Of a stretch of DNA of 64,000 nucleotides, positions 1 through 10,198 are shown piece by piece (position 1 is the stretch's first letter; every line of letters starts with the position of its first letter). The notes beneath the pieces were generated by a model that saw nothing but the letters and a program-made list of their open reading frames with translations, had not been told where the DNA came from and did not search any database. The DNA lies in NCBI RefSeq assembly GCF_038095975.1, contig NZ_CP146003.1, positions 248,001 to 312,000 on the forward strand, in the 5' to 3' direction. The position numbers and the translations under genes were made by a program. The stretch is from Mesomycoplasma ovipneumoniae (GTDB lineage Bacteria > Bacillota_I > Bacilli_A > Mycoplasmatales > Metamycoplasmataceae).

Positions 1-133
1 TCCTTTTGAAAATCAAGACAAAATTAAAGTTAAACAAGTTGTTGATCAAGCCGCTGACATTCTTATTTTTTATTTATCAAATAGTTTTATGACTACGGTT
101 CAAAAATTTAATGCTAACAAAAACAAGGTCTAA
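1..133 (+). CDS. pth: peptidyl-tRNA hydrolase, C-terminal end (partial)
   Basis: Open frame from base 2 to a TAA at 131-133; the rest lies before the window. The last 43 codons end in a Q-K-F-N-A-N-K stretch after a V-D-Q-A-A-D-I-L-I-F helix, which fits the last helix of bacterial Pth, the enzyme that releases peptides from stalled peptidyl-tRNA. It overlaps the tilS start by 23 bases, so the two are probably translated from one message. The call rests on a short C-terminus plus position next to tilS and ftsH, so it is less certain than for the full genes. Confidence 0.7.
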   Translation, partial: PFENQDKIKVKQVVDQAADILIFYLSNSFMTTVQKFNANKNKV

Positions 134-1004
134 AGAAAGATTTTTAATTGCAGTTTCTGGCGGCTCTGATTCAATGTTTTTACTTGACAAATATAAAAAT
201 AAAGATATAATTGTTGTTCATGTCAATTATAATTTGAGGCCACAGGCCATTTTTGAAACTTTATTAGTTTCAAAATTTTGCCAAAAATATAATTTAATGC
301 TTAAAATTTTATCCTTTGATAGTTTTTCTGTTTCGGGAAATTTGCAAGCAAATTTAAGAAAGGTTCGTTACGAGTTTTTTTACCGAGTTTATAAACATTT
401 TAAATGCACAAAATTACTTGTGGCTCATCACTGAAATGATTTTGTTGAGACAATTTTTTTGCAAAAAGAGCAAAAAAAGTTAGTAACATTTTGAGGAATC
501 CGCGGGCAAAATTTCCTTTTTGGAATGCAAATCTCAAGACCACTTTTGTATTTTTACGCAAAAAAAAGAATTCTTAAAAGTTGTAAAAAAAGAAAAATCC
601 CTTATCTTGATGATGATTCAAATTTTACAGACAAATATAGAAGGAACGCAATTCGCTTTAAATTGCAAAAATTAAGCACTTTTTCTTTATTTTTTACTTT
701 TTCTGTTCATTTCATTGCAAATTTTTTTAAATTAATAGAACTAAAAAAAAATTATAAAACTCTTGAAAAGTGGAAAAAAACAGAATATCATGCTTATTTT
801 TTCCAAAAAATTCGAAAAAAACCAGAAATTATCTTTTTATATTTGCACCAAAATTTTGACAATATTAAATTATCAAAGGGAAAAATCAATTCAATAATTG
901 ACTTTATTAGTTCAAAAGCACCCAACGGATCGTTTTTAATAAAAAAAAATAACTATATAATTAAAAAAAAACTAAAAATATACGCAAAATCTAGTAAAAT
1001 TTAG
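111..1004 (+). CDS. tilS: tRNA(Ile)-lysidine synthetase
   Basis: 297 codons when TGA at 432-434 and later TGAs are read as Trp. The N-terminal PP-loop ATPase motif SGGSDS sits near residues 16-21, followed by HVNYNLRP and HHWND, typical of TilS. The enzyme converts the wobble C of tRNA-Ile(CAU) to lysidine so that it reads AUA codons. The protein is short, about the N-terminal catalytic domain plus a lysine-rich tail, as is usual in mycoplasmas. It overlaps pth and ends 29 bases before ftsH, the order common in Firmicutes-derived genomes. Confidence 0.9.
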
Positions 1005-1033
1005 TAAGATTTGTTGAACTAGAAAGGAAAATC

Positions 1034-3394
1034 ATGCAAGTAAAACAAAAAAAGAAACCATCGGTCGGTTGAATTGTTCTTTTGATTATACTTTTAGGGG
1101 GGATTACTTATCTTATATATACTCAATTGCAACCCAACCTTACTGTTAAAAGTTTATCTCATTTCGAAGAACAGTTAGTTAAAAATGCCAAAAACACAAC
1201 CGATGGTAATTTCTTTTACTCAATTATTTTTGATATTAATGCTTATCGAATTCGTGTAGTTGAAGCTACTGATGGTAAAATAATTGCTTATTCTGTAATA
1301 GCAAATCCTGCTGTTATTACAAAATTCCAATCTGGTGCTGCTGAACTTAGCCCCTTGATTAAAAATCAACTGCAAAATTCAAATATTACAACATATTCAG
1401 AATTAGTTTCACTTTCAGTTAAAACAGCCCCCTCAAATTATACAAATCTTACAGATGGAAATAAAGCCCTTCTTAATGAACTTTACGATTTAGTCGGCGC
1501 ACAAAGACCCCAAGATAATGTCTATTTGCCTTCTTTTACTTCAGCTGATAGACCATCTACAACATTTGTTCAATATATTCTCTCACTTCTCCCAATAGTT
1601 ATACCATTTTTAATAATTGGTTTTTTTGTTTATCGTGCGAACAAAAATTCTCAAGGAGGTGCAGGTTTTTTCAATCCCGGAAAAAATCAAGCAATCCGTA
1701 TTAAATCTGATAAAAAATACTCAGATGTTGCAGGAAATGTTGAAGCTAAAGAAGAAATTTCTGAATTTATCGACTACTTAAAAAATCCTGGTCGTTATTC
1801 TAGCGCTGGTGCAAAAATTCCGCGTGGAATTTTGCTAGGAGGTCCTCCGGGAACTGGAAAAACATTACTTGCAAAAGCTACTGCTGGTGAAGCAAATGTG
1901 CCTTTTTTCTTCATTTCTGCATCTAATTTTGTGGAACTATATGTTGGAGTTGGAGCAAAAAGAGTACGTGAATTATTTAGAGATGCACGAAATGATTCTC
2001 CGGCGATAATTTTTATTGATGAGCTTGATGCAATTGGACGCTCCCGTGGTTCAGGAATTGGTGGGGGTAATGACGAAAGAGAGCAAACACTAAATCAACT
2101 TCTAGTTGAAATGGACGGTATGGTTGAAAATACCGGGCTTTTAGTAATAGCAGCGACAAATAGAACTGACGTTCTTGATCCAGCCCTTTTACGTCCGGGT
2201 CGTTTTGACCGTTCAATAATTGTTGGACTTCCTGACGTTAGAGAACGTGAAGAAATTTTAAGATTGCATGCAAAAGGTAAAAGAATTTCTAAAAATATCA
2301 CACTTGCAAATATTGCTAGAAGAACTCCTGGATTTTCAGGGGCCCAATTAGAAAATGTTATAAATGAAGCAACACTTTTATCAGTTCGTGAAAAAACACA
2401 AGTTATCACAAGTGAGCAAATTGACGAGGCAATTGACCGAGTAATTGGTGGACCTGCCAAGAAAAATCGGGTAATAACTGAAAAAGAAAGAATAATGGTT
2501 GCTTATCATGAAGCTGGACATGCCGTTGTTGGTTTAAAATTAAGATCCGGGGTAAAAGTTCAAAAAATTACAATTGTTCCTCGTGGAAATACCGGTGGTT
2601 ATAATTTAATGCTTCCTGAAGAAGAAAAATATAACAGTACAAAATCAGAACTTTTAGCAACAATTGCGGCATTTATGGGTGGTCGAGCAGCTGAAGAAAT
2701 AAAATATGGTGAACAAGAAATTTCTACTGGTGCTGGTAATGATATTGAAAAAGCTACAAAAATTGCCCGTAAAATGGTTACCGAACTTGGAATGTCATCG
2801 CTTGGCCCAATTCAGTATGAACAAGATCAATCATCGCCATTTTTAGGAAGAGATTATATAAAAAATACATCATTTTCTTCAAAAGTTGGTCACGAAATTG
2901 ATATTGAAATTCGCCAAATTATTTCTAATGCTTACAAACAAGCTTCTGAAACAATTAAAAATAATTTAGATTTACTTGAATTAATTAAGGATACTTTATT
3001 AGAAAAAGAAACAATTGTTTATGAAGAAATTCAACAATTAGCCGAAACTCTTGAACCGCTTCCAAAATCAGACCCAGTTCAAACCACCGCTGTAAAACCT
3101 TCTGATATTTTGGATGAACTTTTATCAGTAGATCCAGATCCTGAAGATAATTTAGAAGAAAATCCTCAACAAAATTCAGCGAAAAATTCTGAACAAAATT
3201 CAGGCGAAAACCTTGAACAAAAATCAGAAGAAAATCCTGAACAAATTTCTGAACAAATTTTTGAACAAGAATCACAAGAAAACCTTGAACAGAATTTAGA
3301 TCAAAGTTCACAAGAAAACCTTGAACAAAATTCAGAACAAAACCCTGAAGAAAATTCAGAAGAAAATTCAGACACTACCCCAAAACAAGACTAA
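1034..3394 (+). CDS. ftsH: ATP-dependent zinc metalloprotease FtsH
   Basis: 786 codons. The start at 1034 is chosen because GAAAGGAAA precedes it and the frame continues through a TGA Trp into the first membrane segment (residues ~15-32). A second membrane segment lies near 182-200, the extracytoplasmic part between them. AAA domain: Walker [10 protein letters not shown] at 269-277, then IDELDAIGRSR and NRTDVLDPALLRPGR (SRH). The zinc site is HEAGH at 492-496 with the third ligand near D570. The membrane hexamer degrades misfolded membrane and regulatory proteins. The last ~80 residues are a repetitive E/N/Q/S tail not needed in the family. Confidence 0.97.
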
Positions 3395-3478
3395 TTAAAA
3401 TTTTTTTCATTTTTATTTAAAATTTAGAAATACTGAAAATAGTTTCAGAATTAAATTGACGTTTTAAGGAATAAGACT

Positions 3479-4945
3479 ATGTCAAAATTAAACGACCAAC
3501 AACAATTTCGCCTTGAAAAACTTAAAAATTTACAGTCCAAAGGATTTAATTATCCAAAATCAATTTTCTTGCATGATAATTTGGGTGAAATAATTAAACA
3601 ATATCAAGATAAAAGTCATGATTTTTTTGTTGAAAATCAGATTAAAGTCGCTTTTGCAGGTCGTCTTATTCGCCAACGTTCCCCATTTTTCATTATTTAT
3701 AGTCAATCATTAGAATTTCAAGTGTATGCAAACAAAGATTTTCAAACACAAAATCAGTTTACTTTTTCAAATTTAGACCTTGGCGACATAGTTGAAATTT
3801 CTGGATATTTATTTAAAACCAAAACAAATCAAATAAGTCTTAAAGCAGAAACTTTTTCAATTTTAGTAAAATCACTCCACCCATTACCTGATCAATATTA
3901 TGGAATTGAAAATGCTGATGATAAATATCGTAAGCGCTATTTGGATTTATTAGTAAATGAAAAATCAAGACAAACTTTTATTATTAGAAGCAAAATCATC
4001 TCCTTAATTCGCAAGTTTTTTGACTCACAAGGATTTTTAGAAGTTGACACCCCTGTTTTGCAACCAGTTTTAGGTGGTGCTTCGGCTAAACCGTTTATAA
4101 CATTTTATAATTCATTAAGTCAAAATTTTTACCTACGAATTGCAACTGAATTACCGCTAAAAAAATTATTAGTTGGCGGAATCGATGCTGTTTATGAAAT
4201 TGGGAAAATTTTTCGTAATGAAGGTTTTGATACAACTCATAATCCCGAATTTACCTCAATTGAATTTTACCAAGCTTATTCAGATTTAAACAAGATAATG
4301 AATCAAACTGAAAATTTAATTCGCTTTTTGTTTGAAGAACTCGGATTAAATCAATCAGAACACTGATATGGAGATAATAAAATTGATTTTTCACAAAAAT
4401 TTGCACGGTATGATATGGTCCAAATAACTTCGGAAAAAATGAATTTTGACCTTAAAAATGCAGATTTTTCAGCTTTAGTTGAGGAAGCTAAAAAACACAA
4501 TATAAAAATTGAACCATTTTTTACAAAAGGTCATTTAATCAACGAATTTTTTGAAAAATTTGTTGAACCTACTTTAATAAATCCGACTTTTATTACCGGT
4601 CATCCCATTGAAATTTCACCCTTAGCAAAATCTGATCCTAATAATCGCAATTTTACGCTTAGAGCAGAACTCTTTATTGCTACAAAAGAATTTGCAAATA
4701 TGTTTGATGAGTTGAATGATCCTATTGATCAATTAGGTCGCTTTCAAGCACAAATTAACGAAAAAGAAAAAGGAAATCAAGAAGCTTCAGAAGTTGACCA
4801 CGAATTTATTCAAGCTCTTGAGTATGGAATGCCTCCAGCGGCAGGCTGCGGAATTGGGATAGATCGTCTTGTGATGTTATTAACAAATAATGAATCCATT
4901 CGGTCAGTTATTTTATTTCCACAACTTAAATCTAAAAAGGATTAA
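3479..4945 (+). CDS. lysS: lysine--tRNA ligase, class II
   Basis: 488 codons, with a TGA Trp at 4364-4366. AAGGAAT precedes the ATG. An N-terminal OB-fold (residues ~50-140) binds the anticodon. Class II motif 2 is [19 protein letters not shown] and motif 3 is [13 protein letters not shown] near the end; the [15 protein letters not shown] segment is typical of LysRS. It charges tRNA-Lys in the cytoplasm. A small stem (CTGAAA/TTTCAG) lies in the 84-base gap after ftsH. The following HAD gene starts one base after the stop, so the two are likely co-transcribed. Confidence 0.96.
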
Positions 4946-4946
4946 A

Positions 4947-5780
4947 ATGAAACTATTTTTTGCTTTTGATCTTGATGGAACATTATTGCGCTATGACAAT
5001 ACAATCCATCCTGAAAATGTTAAAATGCTAAAGAAACTCTATGAATTAGGGCACATTTTAGTTGTAGCAACTGGTCGAGGTTTGTCAGCTTGCATTGATT
5101 TAGCAAAACAATATCCATATTTTCATTATCTTGTTTCAAATAATGGCACTCTAATTTATGATATTAAAACCAAAAAAACAATAAACAAAGGCACACTTAA
5201 AAAATCAGTTGCACTTGATTTATTTAAAGATTGTAAAGATACTAATTCAATTTGTGCTTTTTCAACCCCACACAATCTTTTTGAATATTCTCCTCATAAA
5301 AATTATGATTGATTAAAAAATCAGCATATAATGGACCTAAAACACTATACAAAACTGAATGATTTTGAAATTATAGAAATTATTCAAGCAGATCCAATAA
5401 CACAAATTGCCTTTCGGAATGATGAAAAAGCAATTATAAATCTTCATAAAAAATGGGCTGAAAAGCTAAATAATTTATATAAAGTAACAATAACAAACCG
5501 AATTTTTTTGGATATTAATCCTTTAAATGTCGATAAATCTACTGCAATTTTAGAATTACTAGAAAAAAATAACATAAGTACCAAAAAATTAATAACTTTT
5601 GGCGATAGTTCTAACGATTATGGAATGATAAAACTAGCTCGTTATGGTTTTGCAATGCAAGATGCAACTCCTGATTTAATTGAGGTAGCCTCAAGAAAAA
5701 TTGGAAGCTGTAAATCTGACACAATCGCAAGAACTATCGATATTCTTTTAGAAAATAAAGACAAATTATTTTCTTCTTAA
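4947..5780 (+). CDS. Cof-type HAD-IIB family phosphatase
   Basis: 277 codons, with a TGA Trp at 5310-5312. The ATG at 4947 follows the lysS stop by one base and uses the AAAAAGGAT at the end of lysS as ribosome binding site. Motif I DLDGT has the nucleophile D8 and acid D10; motif II is VATGR; motif IV is FGDSSNDYGMI. The Cof family are soluble Mg-dependent phosphatases on sugar phosphates or nucleotides; the substrate cannot be told from sequence. Its 3' end has no terminator of its own: only 9 bases separate it from repeat R1, whose end hairpin (~5818-5850) can serve. Confidence 0.88.
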
Positions 5781-5789
5781 AATTACTCC

Positions 5790-6365
5790 CTAGTTTACCA
5801 GTTTGATGAGATAATCTTAAAAAGTGTCCGATTTTGGGCACTTTTTAACTTTTTTGGCAAAAGTTAATTACCTATTTTAAAACACTGGTAAAAATCAATT
5901 TATGGATAAAACGACAAAAATCACAAAAAAAATACAACTACTATTTAAACTCAATGCAAATAGAAAACTCGTTTTTATTTGCAGCAAGCCTAAAAAAACA
6001 TATGAAGTTTTGAAAGAACAATAACCAAAAGCCCTAAATTTAAAGATTTCTAAACGGTTAAATTTAAGGCATTCCATTATATTTAAAAACATAATGGATA
6101 ATTAGCATTTTTTGATTTTTTTATGGCAAAAACATAAGTAATTCCCCCTTAATTCTGATTTCTAAATTTATTAACTATTCTTAGTTAGGATTATTATAAC
6201 ATAATTTTATTTTAGACCAAGCATTTTTTTAAAATTTTTTTGCAAAGGTTCATTTCAAAATAATAAAAATTAAGATTTTAGGGTGAAAAAACCGGATTTA
6301 CGGGTATTTTTGTATATTTATATTGACTAAAAAGTGAATTTTAGCCATCAAACTGACAAACTCAG
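5790..6365 (-). repeat. dispersed element R1 (MITE-like, structured RNA)
   Basis: One of five related copies, here in reverse orientation, 576 bp. Terminal inverted repeats: CTGAGTTTGTCAGTTTGATG at the left end (6365 downward) against CTAGTTTACCAGTTTGATG at the right end (5790 upward). Inside: -35 TTGGTC (6215-6220) and -10 TATAAT (6193-6198) with a 16-bp spacer, a TTAAGGGGG ribosome-binding-like site, a mini-ORF encoding MFLP (6121-6135), stem-loop I (CCATTAT...ATAATGG) and stem-loop II (GCCTTAAATTT...AAATTTAGGGC). The tract before the promoter is A7-T4-A7. It lacks ~100 bp present in R2 and R5. It fills the gap between the convergent HAD and nanE genes. Confidence 0.85.
6121..6135 (-). other. 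R1 mini-ORF (MFLP) with Shine-Dalgarno site
   Basis: ATG-TTT-TTG-CCA-TAA preceded by TTAAGGGGGAATTACTT. The same layout recurs in the other copies. Translation is inferred, not shown. Confidence 0.45.
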
Positions 6366-6384
6366 CAAAATTTATGAAAATTTT

Positions 6385-6430
6385 AAAAATAAAAGCTTCT
6401 TGAATTAATCAACAAGAAGCTTTTATTTTT
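6385..6430 (-). terminator. bidirectional intrinsic terminator after nanE
   Basis: An 18-bp stem, AAAAATAAAAGCTTCTTG against its exact complement, with a 10-base loop; the stem ends in U-rich sequence on either strand. It lies just downstream of the nanE stop and 20 bp outside the left end of R1. Confidence 0.85.
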
Positions 6431-6446
6431 AAATAGGTCTAAATTC

Positions 6447-7145
6447 TTAGTTAATTTCTTTGCGAATTTTGTCAACAAAAAATTTAGTTATAACATAAGG
6501 TCTAGTTATCATTGAACCAACAACGACTGAATGAGCACCAATTTTAAAAGCGTCAATTACATTTTGAGGTTCATTAAAACCACCTTCAGCGACAACTTCT
6601 ATGCCGGTATTACGGACTTTTTCAACCATCCAGCGTAAAAACTCGTAATTATTTTCAATATTATTGTGATTTTTTGTTGTTTCTGTATAACCGCGTAGGG
6701 TTGGGGCTACATAGTCAAATTTTAATCTAATTGCATTTTCAACATCTTCATAGTCAGCGCAATCTGCAAGTAAATATTGGTTATTTTTTCGATTTTTATG
6801 GAAGAAATCAACAATTTCATCAAGATTTTCGGCCGGCCTGTTGCGCAGAGTTGCATCAATTGCAATTATTTGGTTATCAAATTGCATTAATTCTTTGAGT
6901 TCTGCCAATGTTGGCGTAATAAAAACACTTGAATTTGGGTAAGTTTTTTTAATTAAAGAAATTAAAGGTACTTTTTGGTTTAGTTCAAAAAAATCTTTAA
7001 CATTGTCAATTTGGGAAGTTCTAATACCATCAGCCCCGCCTAAAAGTGCAGCTTTCATCATTTTTTGCATTATTTTTGGCCCATAAAGCGGCTCATCTTC
7101 GAGAGCTTGACATGAGACAATGAAACTATTTTTTAAAAGACGCAT
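6447..7145 (-). CDS. nanE: N-acetylmannosamine-6-phosphate 2-epimerase
   Basis: 232 codons, about the normal length. A TIM-barrel protein with the NanE hallmarks GGADGIRT near the N-terminus, ITPTLAELKEL, APTLRGYT and VVAEGGFNEPQNV, then GAHSVVVGSMITRP. It converts ManNAc-6-P to GlcNAc-6-P, the third step of sialic acid breakdown. It starts 10 bases after the symporter gene ends and is the last gene of the nan cluster before the strong terminator at 6385-6430. The later steps (NagA, NagB) are not in this window. Confidence 0.93.
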   Translation of the reverse strand: MRLLKNSFIVSCQALEDEPLYGPKIMQKMMKAALLGGADGIRTSQIDNVKDFFELNQKVPLISLIKKTYPNSSVFITPTLAELKELMQFDNQIIAIDATLRNRPAENLDEIVDFFHKNRKNNQYLLADCADYEDVENAIRLKFDYVAPTLRGYTETTKNHNNIENNYEFLRWMVEKVRNTGIEVVAEGGFNEPQNVIDAFKIGAHSVVVGSMITRPYVITKFFVDKIRKEIN

Positions 7146-7155
7146 TTTTTACCCT

Positions 7156-9001
7156 TTAACTAGCGATTTTTGCTAATTTTTCCTTTATTTTTTCATATTG
7201 GTCTAATTTTTCGTCTTGAACTTTTTGAATTTGAGAAAATTCTTGATTTGTTTGGATTGTCTCATTTTCTCTATAATTAGGATGTCCAAAAATTAGAATT
7301 TGATGCCATTTTGGCATTAAATTTGGCACGGTTTTTGCAACTTTTTTGGCAACTTTTTGCAACTTAGAGTCATTTTTTGCAATTTGTTTTTCTAAGGCAA
7401 TTAGCTGGTCAAATTCGGGTGTTTTTGTTCAAATTGTTAAATTTGTTAAGTTTTTCTCTTTTTTACTAAAAAAAGTATAAATTATTGAACCGACATAGCC
7501 AAAAATAATTGTAAGGAAAAAGGAAATTAGCGCTACATATTCGCTAGCAAATTCAATTGCTAAATTTTCAGGAACAAGTCTTTTGTTTGTAAAGATTCAT
7601 AAAAATAAAGCAGTAATAAAAGCAACACTAATTCCAAGAACGGCGCCAAAAGAATTTGTTCTTCGAGTTAGAATTCCTAACATAAAAACAGCACCAATTG
7701 GCACACCAAAAAGTCCAACTACTGCAAGGAAAAGGTTAAATAAATTAGTTTGTTCTGAATATGCCAAAAGAAAAGCAACTAACATTCCTTGAATTCCGAA
7801 AAATGTAATTAAAATTTTTGAAATAATCAACATTATTCGGTCTTTTATAGGTGCTTTTTTCCGGAATTTACGAATTGGTTGAATAAAGTCACTAACAATA
7901 ACATTAACTAGCGAGTTCATTGAAGAAGAAATTGTTGATTGACTTGCGGCAAAAACCGCGGCAATAATCAAACCAGAAAGTCCGGTTGGCAAAACTTTTA
8001 TGATGAAAAATGAAAGAAGTTGATTATTTGCCGCGTTTTCGCGACCAACAATTTGGTCAATTGCATTTTTGGCATCAACATCAAATCCTTGGGATTTAAA
8101 GTAACTATACAACATTGAACCAACGCCATAAAACACAAAAATAGTAATAAGAGTTAAAATTGCATTAATATAGATAGTTTTATTAGTTCCGGAAATGAAT
8201 TTAGAGGTTTTATATCTTTGGACAATGTCTTGAGATGCTGTATATGAGAAAATAGTTTCAACATATTTTCCTAAAAAAAGAAGGAACATACCACCACTAG
8301 CGGCACTTATTTTTCATTGACCTGCATTAAAAATTGACTGATAAATATCGCCTTTACTTCAGTCAGTTTGCGCTAGTCCAAAAATGAGAATGCAAATAAT
8401 TCCCAAAAGTAAAACAAGACCTTGGATTGCATCAGTTCACAAAACACCTTTAAAACCACCTAAAAAAGTGTTTAAAATTACGACTATCGCCATAATTCCG
8501 ATAATCAAATAAATGTCTAAATCAACAAAAAGTGACAGAGTCAGTGCAGGAATATACAGAACAATTGCAATCCGAAAAATGTGAAAAATAGCAAACAAAC
8601 CGCCACTTAAAGCCCGAATTAAATAATTATAACGACTTTCAAGATAAGCATAGGCTGTATTTGCGGTAATTTGGCGATAAAAAGGGATAATTCATTTAAT
8701 TAAAACCGGACTAATCAAAATTATTGCCACTTGCCCGACAGATCACATTCATCCTGTTTTAAAAGCAAGTCCGGGGAGACCTAAAAATGTAAGGGACGAA
8801 AGCCCGGTAGCCCAAATCGAAAGAGCAATAACAATTGAAGGCACTTTAATTGACTTGGCTACTAAAATAAGAATCAGTGCTTTTTTGCTTATTGTTTTTT
8901 TCTTGATACCAAAAAAATAGTCCAAGCAACAGCATTGAAAGCATATAAATTGCTAAAATAATTCAATCAGTTGTTGAAAAACTTGATTTATTTTCATCCA
9001 T
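7156..9001 (-). CDS. sodium/solute symporter (SSS), probably sialic acid; frameshifted near the start
   Basis: GGGGGAAAT precedes an ATG at 9001, and the first frame encodes a hydrophobic N-terminus (...LAIYMLSMLLLGLFF). At the T7 run (A7 on + at 8911-8917) the frame shifts by one base. The remaining ~580 codons continue with SSS features: FGIKKKTISKKALIL, SIWATGLSSLTFLGLPG, GGFKGVLWTDAIQG, many membrane helices, and a long lysine-rich cytoplasmic tail after the last helix (~7450 down). One T fewer would give a single ~614-residue protein. Its place between nanA and nanE suggests N-acetylneuraminate uptake with Na+. The shift may be real inactivation, slippage switching or a sequencing error. 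Confidence 0.8.
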
Positions 9002-9051
9002 ATTTCCCCCTTTTTCAACTTTTTGTAATTAAAAATTTGAAAAAGTTAAAG

Positions 9052-9933
9052 CTAGTCTAAAAATTTTTCTTTAATTTCAAGCGCCTTTTGATTCAGTGTT
9101 TTTTGGCAAATTTTTTTAAATGGAAGGCGATTATAACCAGCATCAACACCATAAAGTTGCATAATTGCTTTGATTGTTTGCATTAGCCCAACTTCCAAAA
9201 GTGATTGAATATAGTCATTATAGACATGAATTTCGTTTTTAAAGGCTAGTAAATCACCTTTTTTTGCTAAATCAAGAATTTTTCTTGCCTTGATTGCGTT
9301 TGTATTATAAGTTGAACCGATAAATCCGCGAGCTCCTAAAAGGTAAGCGAGTCCAAAAGCTTCATCAAAAGCGTACATTCAAATTTTTTCTGGATAAGTT
9401 TTGATTAGTCTTTCGAATAAAAAGATGTCATTTGACCCAAATTTGCAGCCAATAACATTTTTAAGATTTAAAATGCTGCCAAATTGTTCAATGTTAATTT
9501 TTGAGCCTGCAAGTTGAGGCAAGTAATAAATAAACATCGGCAAATCAACGTTTTTTGCAATTTCTTCGTAGTAGTTTTTGATTTCATCAAAAGAAAAATT
9601 ATAATAAAAAGGTGTGATTGCGCTGATTGCATCAAAACCAAGTTCTTTAGCTTTTTTTCCTAGTTGGATTGCTTCATCAAGATTCAAACTTCCAATCTGA
9701 GCAATTAAAGTTACTTTATTTTTTGCTTTTTTAGCTACAATTTCATAAATTTTTTGTCGTTCTTCAACAGACATTAGCAAAAATTCGCCGGTTGATCCAG
9801 TGACATAAAGACCGTCAACTTTTTGGACATCAATTAAAAAATCAAGAATATCCTCAAGATTTTCAGTCATTAGTTCGCCTTTTTCGTTAAAAGGACTTAT
9901 TAAAGCGGGGAAAAATCCATGATATTTTTCCAT
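9052..9933 (-). CDS. nanA: N-acetylneuraminate lyase
   Basis: 293 codons, with a TGA Trp at 9379-9381. DHDPS-fold aldolase: GSTGE at residues 46-50, catalytic Tyr at 137 in FIYYLP, and the Schiff-base Lys at 164 in VIGCKFGSND, the same spacing as E. coli NanA. It splits sialic acid into ManNAc and pyruvate. A strong site AAGAAGGAGG lies before the ATG. It is followed after 50 bases by the symporter. DHDPS is the alternative within the fold, but the nanK and nanE neighbours favour NanA. Confidence 0.93.
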
Positions 9934-10003
9934 ATTAGCCTCCTTCTTATAGAAAAATCTTTTATGTTGATTTTCCTATTTTTTGTATATAAAATAATTA
10001 TAT
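9934..10003 (-). promoter_or_regulatory. putative nanA promoter and leader
   Basis: Between the duplicated nanK terminator and the nanA start lies AT-rich sequence that on the minus strand contains TATAATTA and TTTTATATAC hexamers, then the AAGGAGG site. Since two terminators precede it, nanA probably has its own promoter here. The -35 box cannot be assigned. Confidence 0.35.
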
Positions 10004-10004
10004 A

Positions 10005-10036
10005 TAAAAAAACCCGTATTTTTTTCAAAAACGGGA
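10005..10036 (-). terminator. duplicated nanK terminator (copy A)
   Basis: Same stem and U-run as 10129-10160, kept intact in the duplicated block although the coding remnant beside it has decayed. Confidence 0.75.
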
Positions 10037-10128
10037 TTTTTCTTTATTTTGGTCAGTTTCTGCTAATTTATCTGCTAAAGATTAAATTTTTGGCGTGAAA
10101 CATAAAAAAACCGCCAGCATGCCGGACA

Positions 10129-10160
10129 TAAAAAAACCCGTATTTTTTTCAAAAACGGGA
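10129..10160 (-). terminator. nanK intrinsic terminator (copy B)
   Basis: On the minus strand CCCGTTTTTGAAAAAAATACGGG is followed by seven U. A second copy lies at 10005-10036. Confidence 0.8.
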
Positions 10161-10198
10161 TTTTTCTTTATTTTTGTTAGTTTTTGTTAATTTATTTA

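Noticed and set aside
2013..2460. Two minus-strand ORFs inside ftsH
   Set aside because: Shadow frames of a strongly conserved AAA domain; no start signals.
2985..3311. Minus-strand ORF in the ftsH tail
   Set aside because: Repetitive antisense of the E/N/Q-rich repeat; low complexity only.
5895..6092. 65-residue minus-strand ORF within R1
   Set aside because: Begins inside stem-loop II, not kept open in the other four copies, and has no ribosome site.
5790..6365. Reading R1-R5 as CRISPR or as a coding insertion sequence
   Set aside because: The copies are dispersed, not tandem with spacers, and hold no ORF long enough for a transposase in any frame.
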